Shown here in pieces: positions 1-10,480 of a stretch of DNA of 64,000 bases. The translations under genes were made by a program, and so were the position numbers. A model generated the notes under the pieces. That model worked only from the letters and a program-made list of their open reading frames with translations. It ran no database searches and had not been told where the DNA came from. The stretch covers positions 4,340,001 to 4,404,000 of the forward strand of contig CP126193.1 of NCBI GenBank assembly GCA_030272155.1, given 5' to 3'. Positions within the stretch are counted from its first letter, which is position 1. Each line of letters starts with the position of its first letter. This DNA is from Tetradesmus obliquus (taxonomy: Eukaryota > Chlorophyta > Chlorophyceae > Sphaeropleales > Scenedesmaceae).

Positions 1-1093
1 ACAGTGCTCTACATGGCAGACTTTCACCTGCTGCCAACATATGGCAAGCCCTAAGTTGACTTGTCACTTCCTCACGTACAGCAACAGCTACTGGACATGT
101 CCAAAAGTGATGCTCCACGCCTGGCCCCACTGCTGAACATGCTGCACAACCCGTCGCCAGCTGCATTCGCTGCGCAGTTGGGAAGGCATTCAAGGCCAGG
201 CGCCAAGCTGCCTCCTTGTAGGTGTTAGCAACCCTAACCCGCCACCACCGACTCAAAACCAGCTGCACAGCAGGCAGCTGTGTTCCTACAGGCAGGCTGT
301 CCAATGTTCTAACACTGTCCAAAAAGGCAGCGTGTCGAGGAGCAATTGCATCATGTGCAGAAAGACGCTGCAGCTGAGTTGCAACAGCAACAGTCAGGGC
401 ACGCAAACGTACAACTCTGGCAGCATCACCGCCTGGGTGCTGCCAGCCCAACTCAGTGCACAACGCCTCTCGCGTAATCAAAATGTCATGATTTGAAACT
501 GTGGATAGCTGCGCTGTGCTTTCACCAGCAGCATAAGCCGCAGTCAGATGAGCACGTGCTGCAACAACCCATTGTTGTGGAACGAGTGCTAGCAATGCTT
601 GCATATGGTCACAGGCTGTTTGCCTGTCAGCATACTGCGGCTTGCTGCTCAACCACGGACCCCATATCTCACGTTCATATGCTGCACGTCGGGCTGGGAG
701 TCCTGGCAACGTACACACTCGCTCCAATTCAGAAGAAAGCACCACTGCCTGACCCAGAGTCTGCAGTTTTGGCAGCTGCAGAAGGCCACAGGCAACCACA
801 TTTTCAAGACCAACAGCAACCGTCCGCTGCTGACCAAACCACTCCCAAACCTGTGGTGCAGTGAAAATGGGATTGCTCCACACCGGCGCATGCCAACACA
901 GCTCTGCCACATCCAAAGGTGCTGTACCAACGTGCCGCAGCGGGGGCAGAGCCCGTAACCCTACGGCAAACGCATGTAGTGCAGAGGGAAGGCACACATC
1001 CGCAGGAGCAGAAGGGAATAAGTATTGGCGGCCACACAACAGCAAACCCGAATTCGAATGCGAACCGGAAGAAGAAGAGAAGAAGAGGGGTTA
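1..1093 (-). mobile_element. Fragment of a reverse-transcriptase-type (LINE-like) ORF, cut by the window edge
   Basis: One minus-strand reading frame stays open from a TAA at about 1094-1096 to the left edge, some 360 codons. Its last visible part reads CAAC, a gap, then VEHHFWTCP, i.e. C-x2-C ... H-x4-C. This zinc-binding pattern is typical of the region after the reverse transcriptase and RNase H parts of non-LTR retrotransposons (zf-RVT type). Further upstream HAPVWSNPIF resembles the LWxNP motif that precedes it in many LINE ORF2 proteins. The catalytic RT motifs are not in the window and no start codon is evident. The frame begins where a tandem repeat starts (1055-1800), as expected of a 5'-truncated insertion. 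It could instead be the 3' part of a host gene derived from such an element. Confidence 0.5.
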
Positions 1094-1800
1094 CACGGTG
1101 TGCACAGGCAACTACGTTGCAACGAACACCCGAAAACACAGGAAAACTGCAGGAAGCTCAGCACAGGCCGTCACTCATGTGAGGCCCAACCCCAGAGAAA
1201 TGGCCCCCGTGTGTAAGTTTCGGCATATGGCCATGCTAGCACAGCCGCCTTCCTTACTCCACACAGTTCACCCCCAGAAAGTGTATCCTCATACGCGAAG
1301 TGGAAAATAATGCGAACCGAGAGAGAGAGAGAGAGGGGTTACACTGGTGTACTCACGCGGCATACGCCACCACTAACACCTGAAAGGATTTGAAGCTGCA
1401 GACAGCTCAGCTCGGGCTGTCACTCAAATGAGGTTAATGCGAACCGGAAGGAAGAGGCTTGTTACAGGAGAAGGCAAGCTATCACCCGAGAGTGAGTCAC
1501 TCGCCCTACTTTCAGCTCACATATCGTATGAACTCGAACCGGAGGAAGAAGAGGGGTTACACGGTGCGCACAGGCAACTACGTTGCAACGAACACCCGAA
1601 AACACAGGAAAACTGCAGGAAGCTCAGCACAGGCCGTCACTCATGTGAGGCCCAACCCCAGAGAAATGGCCCCCGTGTGTCAGTTTCGGCATAACTCGAA
1701 CCGGCAGAAGAGAAGAGGGGTTACACGGTGTGCACAGGCAACTACGTTGCAACGAACACCCGAAAACACAGGAAAACTGCACTCGAACCGGCGAAAATAG
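1055..1800. repeat. Degenerate head-to-tail tandem repeat, about four to five copies
   Basis: A block starting CGAACCGGAAGAAGAAGAG, followed by GGGGTTACACGGTG, CAACTACGTTGCAACGAACA and CAGAGAAATGGCCCCCGTG, occurs at about 1055-1213 and 1531-1691. A partial copy lies at 1692-1780, the start of another at 1781-1800, and a diverged copy at about 1312-1440. A further start lies near 1438. Copies 1055-1213 and 1531-1691 are nearly identical over about 150 bp, so part of the array is young. No coding function is seen. It lies between the RT-type fragment and the tRNA gene. Confidence 0.75.
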
Positions 1801-1867
1801 CAAGAAAATAACAAATTTGCGTTTATGTATGCTAGAATTGTCGTTTTGCGCATTCGCGGTGGGGTAG

Positions 1868-1912
1868 CCACGGCTGAGTCCGTGGATTGCTAGACGCCAG
1901 GGTCGCCCCTGG
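1868..1912. other. Two adjacent short stem-loops just upstream of the tRNA gene
   Basis: CCACGG (1868-1873) pairs perfectly with CCGTGG (1880-1885), and CCAGGG (1897-1902) with CCCTGG (1907-1912). The second hairpin ends 8 bp before the first tRNA base. They could belong to a structured leader, a tRNA-linked small RNA or chance. No C/D-box or H/ACA signature was recognised. Confidence 0.3.
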
Positions 1913-1920
1913 TGAAGTCA

Positions 1921-2000
1921 GCAGCGATGGCCGAGTGGTTAAGGCGCTAGGCTGCTAACTTAGTGGGATTTCCCGCGGGAGTTCGAACCTCCCTCGCTGC
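1921..2000 (+). tRNA. tRNA-Ser (anticodon GCT)
   Basis: The acceptor arm GCAGCGA (1921-1927) pairs with TCGCTGC (1994-2000). The anticodon stem CTAGG/CTTAG (one G-T pair) encloses loop CTGCTAA with anticodon GCT at 1954-1956. The long variable arm is typical of a class II tRNA (Ser), and the B-box GTTCGAACC starts at 1981. It decodes AGC/AGT serine codons, which this genome uses heavily because of its AGC triplet runs. A TTTT run at 2008-2011 fits a Pol III terminator. CCA is not encoded and there is no intron. Confidence 0.95.
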
Positions 2001-2007
2001 GCTCACC

Positions 2008-2011
2008 TTTT
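2008..2011 (+). terminator. Pol III terminator of tRNA-Ser
   Basis: A run of four T lies 7 bp after the tRNA 3' end, the usual minimal RNA polymerase III stop signal. Confidence 0.6.
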
Positions 2012-2399
2012 GCGTTTCTTGCTGGTACACCTTCCCATGTTGACAAACACCTCCATCTGCTGCCATACACTGACGCTTCGGAGAGCCAGGCCATGCATGG
2101 GGGGTGTGGGCAGGGGCAGTCGCCAGCCAGCCAGCTGCGAATGCCACCCGCGGGCACACAGGGCATGCTGTGTCCTGCAACCTGATATGCTAAAGCCCTG
2201 TTTGGCAAGCCAGCGGTGCACCAGCAGCATCAGGGGGTACTCTTGCTGGTGTTACAGTTGAATGTAATGATCGCACGACTTTATTTGCAGAGCACATTGG
2301 GAACTGTTGCTGTTGCCTGGGCTGACGCCTATGCTGTCCTGATGCACTGTCCGAACAGTTTTATACCTTTCTTAGCTTGTTGAAAACGAGACACCTGGC
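2012..2399. other. Spacer between tRNA-Ser and the LSD1-like gene
   Basis: No convincing gene. It should hold the promoter and 5' UTR of the downstream gene, but no TATA-like element at a fixed distance from the ATG could be defended. Confidence 0.5.
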
Positions 2400-4160
2400 A
2401 TGGACACCAGCACAGCACCAGAGGGATCGCCAGTTGATGTTTCGGACGACGCACACAGGCACCTCGCTTTGTCCAGTAGTGATGCCTTCACTACAGTATG
2501 GCCAGAAGCAGTCATTACAGACGATGAAGATGACGAAGGGCGAGCTCACCGAAAGCGTGGCCCCAAGCGGGGCAGAGCAGATGGCCAGCCAAAGAGGCAG
2601 AGGGAGGTCCCTGATACGGTGCTAGAAGAGGAGGTGGCACATGCTGGTAGGCCTAGCTGCCGGGATATTGGCATGTAACATTGCTAAGCGATTAAGAACA
2701 TGTCAGCTGCAAGAGCAGCAGCAGTAGTAGTAGCAGCAGTGCAGCAGTAGCAGCAGTAGCACTGGCAGTGCAGCACATGACATCAGAGACTGCTCCATCT
2801 TTGTATATGATATAGCAACAGCACTGGCATGAGAAGCCAGATATTAATTAACAAGTTGCGACAAGGCTGCTGCATGATGGCTTCAGGTCAAGTAAGGATG
2901 CTCGTCGTTGGCCAGCGCAGCAGTAGAGCTGTGTGCCCCTTCAGCCAGCTCACTGCATTAACAGCTGAGCCTGTCCCCACACTGCTGCATGCGCCTCCTG
3001 CTTGATGCTGCACCTGCACCGCTTGCAGTGGGCCTGGACGTGTATGGCATGAGCGAGCATGAGGCGGGGCTGCTGGCAGACGACTTGGATGAGGAGGTGT
3101 ACTGCCAGGTGACACAGCAGCAGCGGCAGCGGCAGCGGCAGCGGCAGCGGCAGCGGCAGCGGCAGCGGCGGCAGCAGCAGCAGTGGCAGCAGCAGCATGT
3201 GGCTTGACAGCTGTGCTAGTAGCACAGGTGCAGCTGCAGCTGTACTTCAGTACGCTCGTCGAAGAACATAAGGAGTATCAGCTGCCTGTATGCTGCTACG
3301 TGCCTGGCGGCTGGGCACTGATGAAGGTGCAGCAGCACAGCCGAAGGTGCCTGCAGCTGCTGCAAGCTTACTGAATTGGCGTGGCAAGAAAAGGATTCAG
3401 TAGCAGCAGCAGCATCAAGCACTGTTGTTGCATGTTCTCAGGTGGTGCGCTGCTGCTGTGCTGGCAGGTGCGCAACCACATCCTTGCGCGCTGGCGTGCT
3501 GACGTCAGCGCCTTCCTGTCAGAGGAGGAGGCAGCAGCGAAGATCCTGCCCAAGCACAGGTGCGGCAGCACACCGGGAGGGTTAGTTTCGTGCTTACGTC
3601 CTTTTACATCAGGAGGGCAGCAGCGCACCGCCGGTTCAGCAGACACTGCGGCAGTAACCAGGCACTAGCCAGGCACTAGCCAGGCACACAGGCGCTTGTA
3701 GTAGCTGCATCCTGCGAGCTCTGCCGACAGCCAGCCACGTTTAAGCAATGTGCTGTCAAGCCTCTTGCACCCTACACTTGGCGTTTGCTACACCCCGCCG
3801 GCGTGCACTTGTGCATGCGTGTCCACACTTCATTCACACCACGCACTGCCGGCTGTGCTGCTGTGGGCTGTTTGTCCTGCAGGCACCTGGTGAGTGCTGC
3901 GTGGCGCTTCCTGGACCTGCACGGCCACATCAACTGGGGTGTGGCGCCAGCAGTGATGGCCCGGCCCAGTTCGCAGCGCCAGGAGACTGTGGTGGTCATT
4001 GGGGCAGGGCTTGCGGGTGCGTTGGCGGTGCCATGTGTTATTTGTGTGTTACTAACGTAGCCACGTAGGGAGCTGCGGGGCAGGCTGAGGGCTGGTGGCT
4101 GCTGTCTCTAACCAGGGAAGCAGGTGGCAGGGTGGCAAGGATGGAAGCTGCTGCTGCCGG

Positions 4161-4225
<65 letters not shown>

Positions 4226-4726
4226 AGCAGCTGACAGTGGGAGCACACAGTGGGGGCGGCTGGCCTCGCAGGCAAGCATTGCCTGCCTGCAAGACTGCCG
4301 CCGCCTCTGGCAACGCGCACTTATCCTGTTGTGGGGTGGTGCTGTTGCTGGCCAGCAATGGATGAGCATGAGGCACCCAGTATGAATTGCAGCAGCAGCG
4401 GCTGCAGCAGCATTGCCCTCTTCCGCTGACGCCTGTCTGTCGCTGCCGGGGACTTGGTGTGGCTGCCTCGCTGCTGCTCCCTCTGCTGTTACTTACATAT
4501 GCACACACGTGTGTCCTGTCTTCTGGTGTGCCGCAGGCCTGTCTGCTGCGCGCCAGCTGGCCAACCACGGCTACAAGGTGTTGGTGGTGGAGGGCAGCAG
4601 CAGGCCTGGCGGCAGGGTGTTCACGCAGCGGATGCAGGTGAGGGCGCAGCCGGGCTGCCGTTGGGAGCAGCCAGGCTCTTGAGCTGCGGCAGCTAGCAGG
4701 GTTGGTTGGGATCATGTGCTTTGTGT

Positions 4727-4769
<43 letters not shown>

Positions 4770-4959
4770 CTGCAAAGCTGGCCAAACTTCAGCTGGTATT
4801 GATGGTTTGATACATGGTTCTTGTTGTTGGCCGAGGCACGAGGTAGTGGGGCTGGTGCGCATGTGGGCTGTTGCAGGCCGTGGCGGCTGCAATCTGTTTA
4901 CTGCCAACATGCAGGCGCCTTGGGCAGAATCTGGCATGGCTGACACATCCCATGCTTCT

Positions 4960-5017
<58 letters not shown>

Positions 5018-5636
5018 CTGCTGGCAGTCAGCCGACGGCAGCATTGCTGCTGCCGCGGACCTCGGGGGCAGCATCATCACCGGCATTGATGGCAACCCGC
5101 TGGCAGTGATTGCCAGGCAGCTGGACATCCCGCTGCACGACATCAACAGCAGCGATGTGCCGCTGTACTTGAGAGATGGCAGCCAGCTGGACGCTGGCCT
5201 CGACCTGCAGGTGAGGTCTTTGTGGCTGTGCGGCTGTGCGAGCTTTGGTGGACGAGTGATGATTATGTCCAGTGATGAATGGTGGCAAGGATGTGTGTAC
5301 TAGGTACAATGGCCTTGCTTCTGGCTTCACAGCACGCCGCGCCATCACTGGCGCCTTCAGCCTTGCCAGGCAACCTCAGCGCCTTAGTGGCAGACAAGCA
5401 GTGTCTGTGGTGTGCTTGCATCAACAGGCAACGCCCTGGCCAACACAACACCGGCTGCTGCTGCTGCTGCCTCAGGTTGAGGCGTGGTTCAACCAGCTGC
5501 TGGACCGCTCCGCAGCCCTGAGGGACAGCCTGGGGCGGGGTGGGGACGCTATCAGCCTGCAGTCATCACTGGACGGCCTTTGGAGCAGGAGGGAGGCGCG
5601 AGTGCGCCGCCACGAGCAGCAGCAGCATGGGCTGCC

Positions 5637-5671
<35 letters not shown>

Positions 5672-5830
5672 TGGCAGATGATGCAGAGCAGCTGAGAGTG
5701 AACGGGCATCATAGCAACGGGTATCACCCGCCACCAGCAGTACACGAGCAGCAGCAGCAGCAGCACAGTTCCTTGCAGCAGCAGGGGCCAAGTTTACAGC
5801 AGCAACGGCAGCAGCAAGAAGGGTACCAGG

Positions 5831-5876
<46 letters not shown>

Positions 5877-6764
5877 CATGGCTGACAGCTTGGAGAATCA
5901 GCAGGCTCGGCACCTGCTGATGCAGTGGCACCTGGCCAACATAGAGTTTGCAAATGCAACGCGACTGAGGCGGCTGTCAATGCGGGTGAGGGCCGGGACT
6001 GCTGCTGCTGTGTTAACAGCCAGATGCATTGCCGGGCACCTGTTTTTACTTCTGCGCACACTTCTGCACACCCCTGCACACTTGCACAATTGTTTGCACA
6101 CTTACATACTTTACATACACACACGCACTCACACTCATGCAATCGTTTGCGCGCATCTACACAAAATATATGTATTGCCGCATGTCTGCTCACTGGACGC
6201 CTGTGCACACTTCTTCACACGCTCACACCTACCCAAACGCTCTGTTACGTGCTCAAGCATTCTTCACACACGCCTCCGCACATTCCTGCATGCGTACAAT
6301 CACTGCCACAGCACTGGGACCTGGACGGCGAGTACGAGCATGCAGGCAGCCACACGCACTCACACACTCTCCTGTTGCACTGCTGCACACGCCTCTGCAG
6401 CACTGGGACCTTGATGACGAGTACGAGCATGGGGGCAGCCACGTGTTCCTGCCGGGCGGCAACCTGCGGCTGCTGGAGGGCCTTGCTCAGGGCCTGCCCA
6501 TCTTCTACAACAGCACAGCACGCCTGCTGCAGTACAGCGCCGCAGGGGTGTGTTTACATGCACGGCCTGCCGGACGATAGACGCGTCAACTGGGCACGGT
6601 CTGCAGCTGCTTGGTGGTGTGTTCCAACAGCCACAGGACAGACATGTGGCAAAGCTGTTTGAGTGGCTTGGCAGCAGCTCTGCATGGGAATATGCAGGCG
6701 GGTTTGTTGGCGGCAGCACTTGTTCAGGCTTGTCAGACACTGTCAGCTCCTGCTGACCACAGCC

Positions 6765-6803
<39 letters not shown>

Positions 6804-7170
6804 TTCAAACATCACAGGTGCAGGTGCACACTGATGCTGGCGTGTTCACCGCTGATGCTGCCCTGGTGACCATCCCACTTGGTGTGCTGAAGCGGCCAGA
6901 TGCCATGGTCTTCCAGCCGCAGCTGCCGCCACGCAAGCGTGCAGCTATCCGCCGGCTGGGCTTTGGCTGCCTGAACAAGGTCATGCTGCTGTTCCCGCAC
7001 TGCTTCTGGGGCGACAAGGTGCGCTGCACTGCAAATTCATAATGCCCCGTTTTTTTAGCGCAGCAAGGCGGATATTGCGTGTTACTGCGAGCACCTTCCT
7101 GTACTGCTTCCTCTGCTTGGTGGCTAGCACAGTCGCCTGACAGCGTTGCTCCTGGTGCTGCAAGTGCTGT

Positions 7171-7202
<32 letters not shown>

Positions 7203-9842
7203 CAAGTCCTATCACACCTGCAACTTGCTCGTTTCACTTTTGCCACGTCATGCATGCCAACATTGTGTTACTCCAGGACATGTTTGGCCACGTCAGCAGC
7301 GAGCCGCGGCAGCGTGGGCGCTACTACCTCTTCTACACCTACGACAGCATCTCTGGTGGCGCGGTGCTGGCTGCGCTGGTGGCTGGTGACGCTGCTGTCG
7401 AGTTTGAGGCCAAACCTGAGGCTGTGGCAGTGGGGGAGGTCATGGCGCTGCTGCGCGGCATCTTTGGGCCGCAGGGGGTGGTAGTGCCTGAGCCGCTGCA
7501 GGTGCGCTGTGCAGGTGGTGGTGCTGCGTGACAAGCGTATTCCTTTGCTACCTGCCGCCAATGCACTCCGCAGATTTGGCTCTATATGTGGTATGTATGC
7601 GGTGTATATGTGGTGTTCGTGAGCCTCAAGGCGTGGCAATGCCTGAGCCGCTGCAGGCGCACTGTGCACGTGGTAGTGCTGCGTGACATTGTGCATGCGT
7701 GGCACGGCGTTCGTAGTATGTCCGTAGTTGCTACTTGCCGCTGGTGCAGTCTGCATGTGTGTGCGTACTGCTGCTGCATTGCTGTTGCTGCGGCTGCTCG
7801 TATCCCTGCGCCGTGTGCAGTGTTGTCACGCTCTGGTGCTGCCGCGCTGCTGTGCTGCTGTTGCATGCCGCAGGCTGTGTGCACGCGCTGGGCCTCCGAC
7901 CCTATGTGCTATGGCTCCTACTCCTCAGTGGCTGTGGGCAGCAGCGGCGCTGCTGATTATGATGCACTGGCACAGCCGCTGGGGGACAGGGTCTTCTTTG
8001 CAGGAGAGGCAACCACATCCAGGTGGGCCGCATTGTCTTGGAGTGTTTGCGCGGAGTGTTAATTCAGGTGGTCGCTGTGAGTTTGGCTTGCTTTAGGCTG
8101 GTGCTTCAAGCTCCTGCTTGCTCTGTAGGTGTGGTTGGTTTCACTCAGTGAGGCCGCCTGCATCGCAAGAGGGATGCAGGGCTGCTTGGTGCCAGCCTGG
8201 CACCAAGCAGCCCTGCATCCCTGCAGGTTGCACTTCCCGGACGCCTGCTGTCCCAAGCAATTTATCACCATACTCACCTCCAATTTATCACCATACTCAC
8301 CTCCAATTTATCACCATATTCACCTCCAATTTATCACCATATTCACCTCCAACCCGCCACCACCCCTCAACTCGCCTGGCGCACGTAATCACCACCTGCT
8401 TGCATAATCCATTGCAAGTACCCCGGCACCATGCACGGCGCGTTCGCCACAGGCCTGCGTAAGGCCGCCGCCATCGTAAGTCACTGCAGGTGGCAGCTCC
8501 TTGACCCTGCTTACCTGCCGTTCCAAGCAACGTGCGCACTGCGCCTGACCATCAGCCCTTCACTCTGGCATTGCCCGTCACCACACCATTGCGCGCGTGC
8601 TGCACATTTTGTCTTGCCGCAGGTACCCTGCCACCATGCACGGCGCATTTGCCACCGGGCTGCGTGAGGCCGCGGCCATCATGGCTGCCTTTGCTGCGCA
8701 GCGCGGCGAGGAGCTGCGGCCTGCACTGATGACGGGCAAAGAGATGCGGGAGGCGGCGGACCCTGGCAGCGTGGCTGCGGGGCAGCAGCTGGTGCAGCTG
8801 GCTAGCCTGCTGCAGCAGGTGATTGTGTGGCACACATGTTTTGTGATCATGGTGTTCGTGCTGGCTACTAAGGGTGCTGTGGCAGAGCAAGGGAGGGGAT
8901 GTGTGTTTTGTTCTGCTGTGAGCTGCATCACACATCCCTGTGGCAGGCCTGATCCGGCTGCGTGGCTGCCGGGCAGCAGCTGGTCACACTGGCTGGCCTG
9001 CTGCAGCAGGTGAGGCGGTTACTTGCTTGCTGTTGCTGATTGCTGATGGCGAGATATCGAAACCTTTTGCAGTGTGCTGCAGCTCGCTGTAGCCCAGTGG
9101 CAAGCATGCTTCCTCCCAACAGCATGCGTGCGCAGGTGACGCATATGCAGTATTGCTGAGGTTGTTGCTGTGTTGTGTGCTGCAGGTGTTTGACAGCTCT
9201 GCTGTTGACAGCCAGGGGCTGCCGGCTGGCCCTGATGAGGAGTTTGGCGTGTTTGCTGCTGCCTACGGCCCACCAGGCACCGAGTTTGAGGACCAGGCGC
9301 TGCTGGCGATCAACCTAGGTAGGTCACAAAGCATTTTAGAGCTCAGCAGTCTGCCCTGCCCCTGTCATGAGTCGATCTCTGATGCTGCTTGTGCCCCATT
9401 CCGAAGTTTGTCTGATGTAGCAGCCCCAACACGCGTGTCAATCAACTGCTTGGCGTACACTCGCTGCCGTTGCCTCTGCGGTCACTCTCAACTACCTCAA
9501 ACCTCTGCACTCTCCTCCTCCTGCTGCGGCTGCTGCTTCACTGCTGGACTGTTGCTGCTCCCACCCATCACAGCCGCGCTGCGCAGCGCCGCCAAGCACG
9601 CCCCAGTTGTCATCTACACCTCCATCAGCCGCACCCAGCTGGAGCTGCTGCGAGACGTGCCAGGTGGCGATGAGCGGCGCTTAGGCATGCTGGCTGGCGA
9701 GCTTGGTGTGAAGCTGGTGGGGCGGCCGCTGCAGGGTGACAGCCTGAGGCTGCTGGAGGCCATTGTGCAGCACAGGGGGCTGGCTGGCTCTGGTGACGAT
9801 GGTGATGGTGAGGATGGCACAGGCAGCAGCGATGAGGAATGA
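2400..9842 (+). CDS. LSD1/LDL-type lysine-specific histone demethylase (SWIRM, FAD amine oxidase)
   Basis: Flavin-dependent removal of methyl groups from histone lysine in the nucleus. Fourteen exons close in phase: 2400-2646, 3029-3108, 3468-3559, 3883-4016, 4537-4637, 5028-5210, 5476-5985, 6401-6547, 6818-7018, 7277-7501, 7874-8022, 8623-8818, 9186-9318, 9574-9842 (888 aa). The SWIRM domain is at about 90-170 (RNHILARWRADVSAFL, HINWGVAP). The Rossmann motif GAGLAG is at 180-185. The amine-oxidase core contains PLGVL, the catalytic-site lysine in CLNKVML (about K552), GSYSSVA and FAGE. The C-terminal KLVGRPLQG region, ending in an acidic tail, resembles the plant FLD/LDL extension. Residues 280-449 carry Gln runs where LSD1 proteins have their mid-domain insertion. 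The first exon (acidic, then a basic KRGPKRGR patch) is the least certain part. Many exon fragments are duplicated inside the gene. Confidence 0.9.
3115..3200 (+). repeat. (CGGCAG)n/(CAG)n repeat in LSD1 intron 2
   Basis: About 85 bp of CAG and CGGCAG units beginning just after the exon 2 donor at 3108. Non-coding in the model. Confidence 0.8.
4161..4226 (+). repeat. (TGC)22 microsatellite in LSD1 intron 4
   Basis: Uninterrupted run of about 22 TGC triplets on the coding strand, inside the intron between 4016 and 4537. Confidence 0.9.
4729..4767 (+). repeat. (CAG)n microsatellite in LSD1 intron 5
   Basis: Thirteen CAG triplets inside the intron 4638-5027, opposite in orientation to the CTG tract at 4962-5014 in the same intron. 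Confidence 0.9.
4962..5014 (+). repeat. (CTG)n microsatellite just before an LSD1 acceptor
   Basis: About 17 CTG triplets ending 13 bp before the acceptor of the exon at 5028. One of many acceptor-proximal CTG tracts in this window. Confidence 0.9.
6050..6300 (+). repeat. CA-rich degenerate repeat in LSD1 intron 7
   Basis: Repeated CACTTCTGCACAC- and CACACTCAC-like units fill the intron upstream of the exon at 6401. No coding potential is supported. Confidence 0.6.
6312..6353 (+). pseudogene. Partial copy of LSD1 exon 8 in the preceding intron
   Basis: 42 bp beginning CACTGGGACCTGGACGGCGA right after an AG differ at about five positions from the start of the real exon at 6401. The copy then runs into repeat sequence instead of the FLPGGN part, so it is a decoy, not a usable exon. 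Confidence 0.75.
7628..7684 (+). pseudogene. Partial copy of the LSD1 exon 10 / intron 10 junction
   Basis: About 55 bp starting ATGCCTGAGCCGCTGCAG and ending GTGCTGCGTGACA repeat 7478-7533, which spans the end of the exon at 7501 and its donor. The donor GT is changed in the copy (GCAGGCGC). Confidence 0.7.
8170..8222. repeat. Perfect 25-bp inverted repeat (hairpin), loop of 3
   Basis: The arm 8170-8194 is the exact reverse complement of 8198-8222, with only GCC between. It lies in LSD1 intron 11. RNA from either strand would fold into a 25-bp perfect stem. Confidence 0.9.
8258..8349. repeat. 23-bp minisatellite, four copies
   Basis: Four adjacent 23-bp units (CAATTTATCACCATA then C/TTCACCTC) in LSD1 intron 11. 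They differ from each other only at one C/T position, so the array is recent. AT-rich, unlike its surroundings. Confidence 0.95.
8418..8475 (+). pseudogene. Partial copy of LSD1 exon 12 start, flanked by AG and GT
   Basis: 58 bp (GTACCCCGGCACCATGCACG ...) match the start of the real exon at 8623, which encodes YPATMHGAFATGL. The copy follows GCAAG and is followed by GTAAGT, so it could be spliced, but adding 58 nt before the real exon would break the frame. Confidence 0.7.
8950..9012 (+). pseudogene. Partial copy of LSD1 exon 12 end
   Basis: About 60 bp including GGGCAGCAGCTGGT and GGCCTGCTGCAGCAGGTGA match 8759-8820, the end of the exon plus its donor. The copy lies in the following intron. 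Confidence 0.7.
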
Positions 9843-9953
9843 ATGCGGAGTGTGGAGTAGTGGCAGTGGGCTTGGCGCAGCTGCTCGTGTGTATGTTGCG
9901 CACTGGGGGCGAGTTGCGGCTCCAAGAGCTAGCCGAGTTGCTGGATGGTGCCT

Positions 9954-10109
9954 GGTGAGCTTGGTGTGAAGCTGGTGGGGCGGCCGCTGCAGGGTGAGGG
10001 CCTGAGGCTGCTGGAGGCGATCGTGCAGCACAGGGGCCTGGCTACGCAGGAGGCTGGCGACGATGATGATGACGATGATGCGGCTGGCAGCAGTGATTAT
10101 GGGGCTTGA
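9954..10109 (+). pseudogene. Second copy of the LSD1 terminal exon (3' half), frame intact
   Basis: It begins GGTGAGCTTGGTGTGAAGCT and stays open to a TGA at 10107-10109. It encodes GELGVKLVGRPLQG, EAIVQHRG and then an Asp-rich tail ending SSDYGA. The matching part of the real exon is 9696-9842. It is either an alternative last exon or a not yet decayed duplicate. No clear acceptor with good phase was identified. Confidence 0.7.
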
Positions 10110-10219
10110 GTGTAGGCTGCGAGCGGCAGCTTTAGGAAAGGCATCAGCGATCTGATCGAGTGTGCAGCCAAGTATGGAAGGTTGGAGCCCAAAGCTGGCC
10201 CAGTTGTGCTGTGCTGTGT

Positions 10220-10360
10220 GGCGAGCTTGGTGTGAAGCTGGTGGGGCGGCCGCTGCAGGGTGACAGCCTGAGGCTGCTGGAGGCCATTGTGCAGCACAGG
10301 GGGCTGGCTGGCGCTGATGGTGATGGCGAGGATGATGCAGGCAGCAGCGACGTGGACTGA
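10220..10360 (+). pseudogene. Third copy of the LSD1 terminal exon (3' half), frame intact
   Basis: It begins GGCGAGCTTGGTGTGAAGCT, almost identical to 9696-9842, and ends in frame with an acidic tail SSDVD and TGA at 10358-10360. It is closer to copy 1 than to copy 2, suggesting recent duplication or conversion. Confidence 0.7.
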
Positions 10361-10480
10361 ATGCGGACTGTTCGCGCAGCGTTCACGGAGTGTTACGAGT
10401 GTCCACTGAGTGTGAAGTAAGGCACCATGCTTGACGCCGCGGACGCAGTTTGCTACACGCTTGGGACAGAATATGGTCTT

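Noticed and set aside
4038-4946. 302-codon minus-strand ORF made of polyCys/polyAla runs
   Set aside because: It is the reverse strand of LSD1 introns and exons. Its length comes from triplet repeats, which are open in all frames.
5552-6208. 218-codon minus-strand ORF
   Set aside because: Antisense shadow of the CAG-rich LSD1 exon 5476-5985; no protein-like composition.
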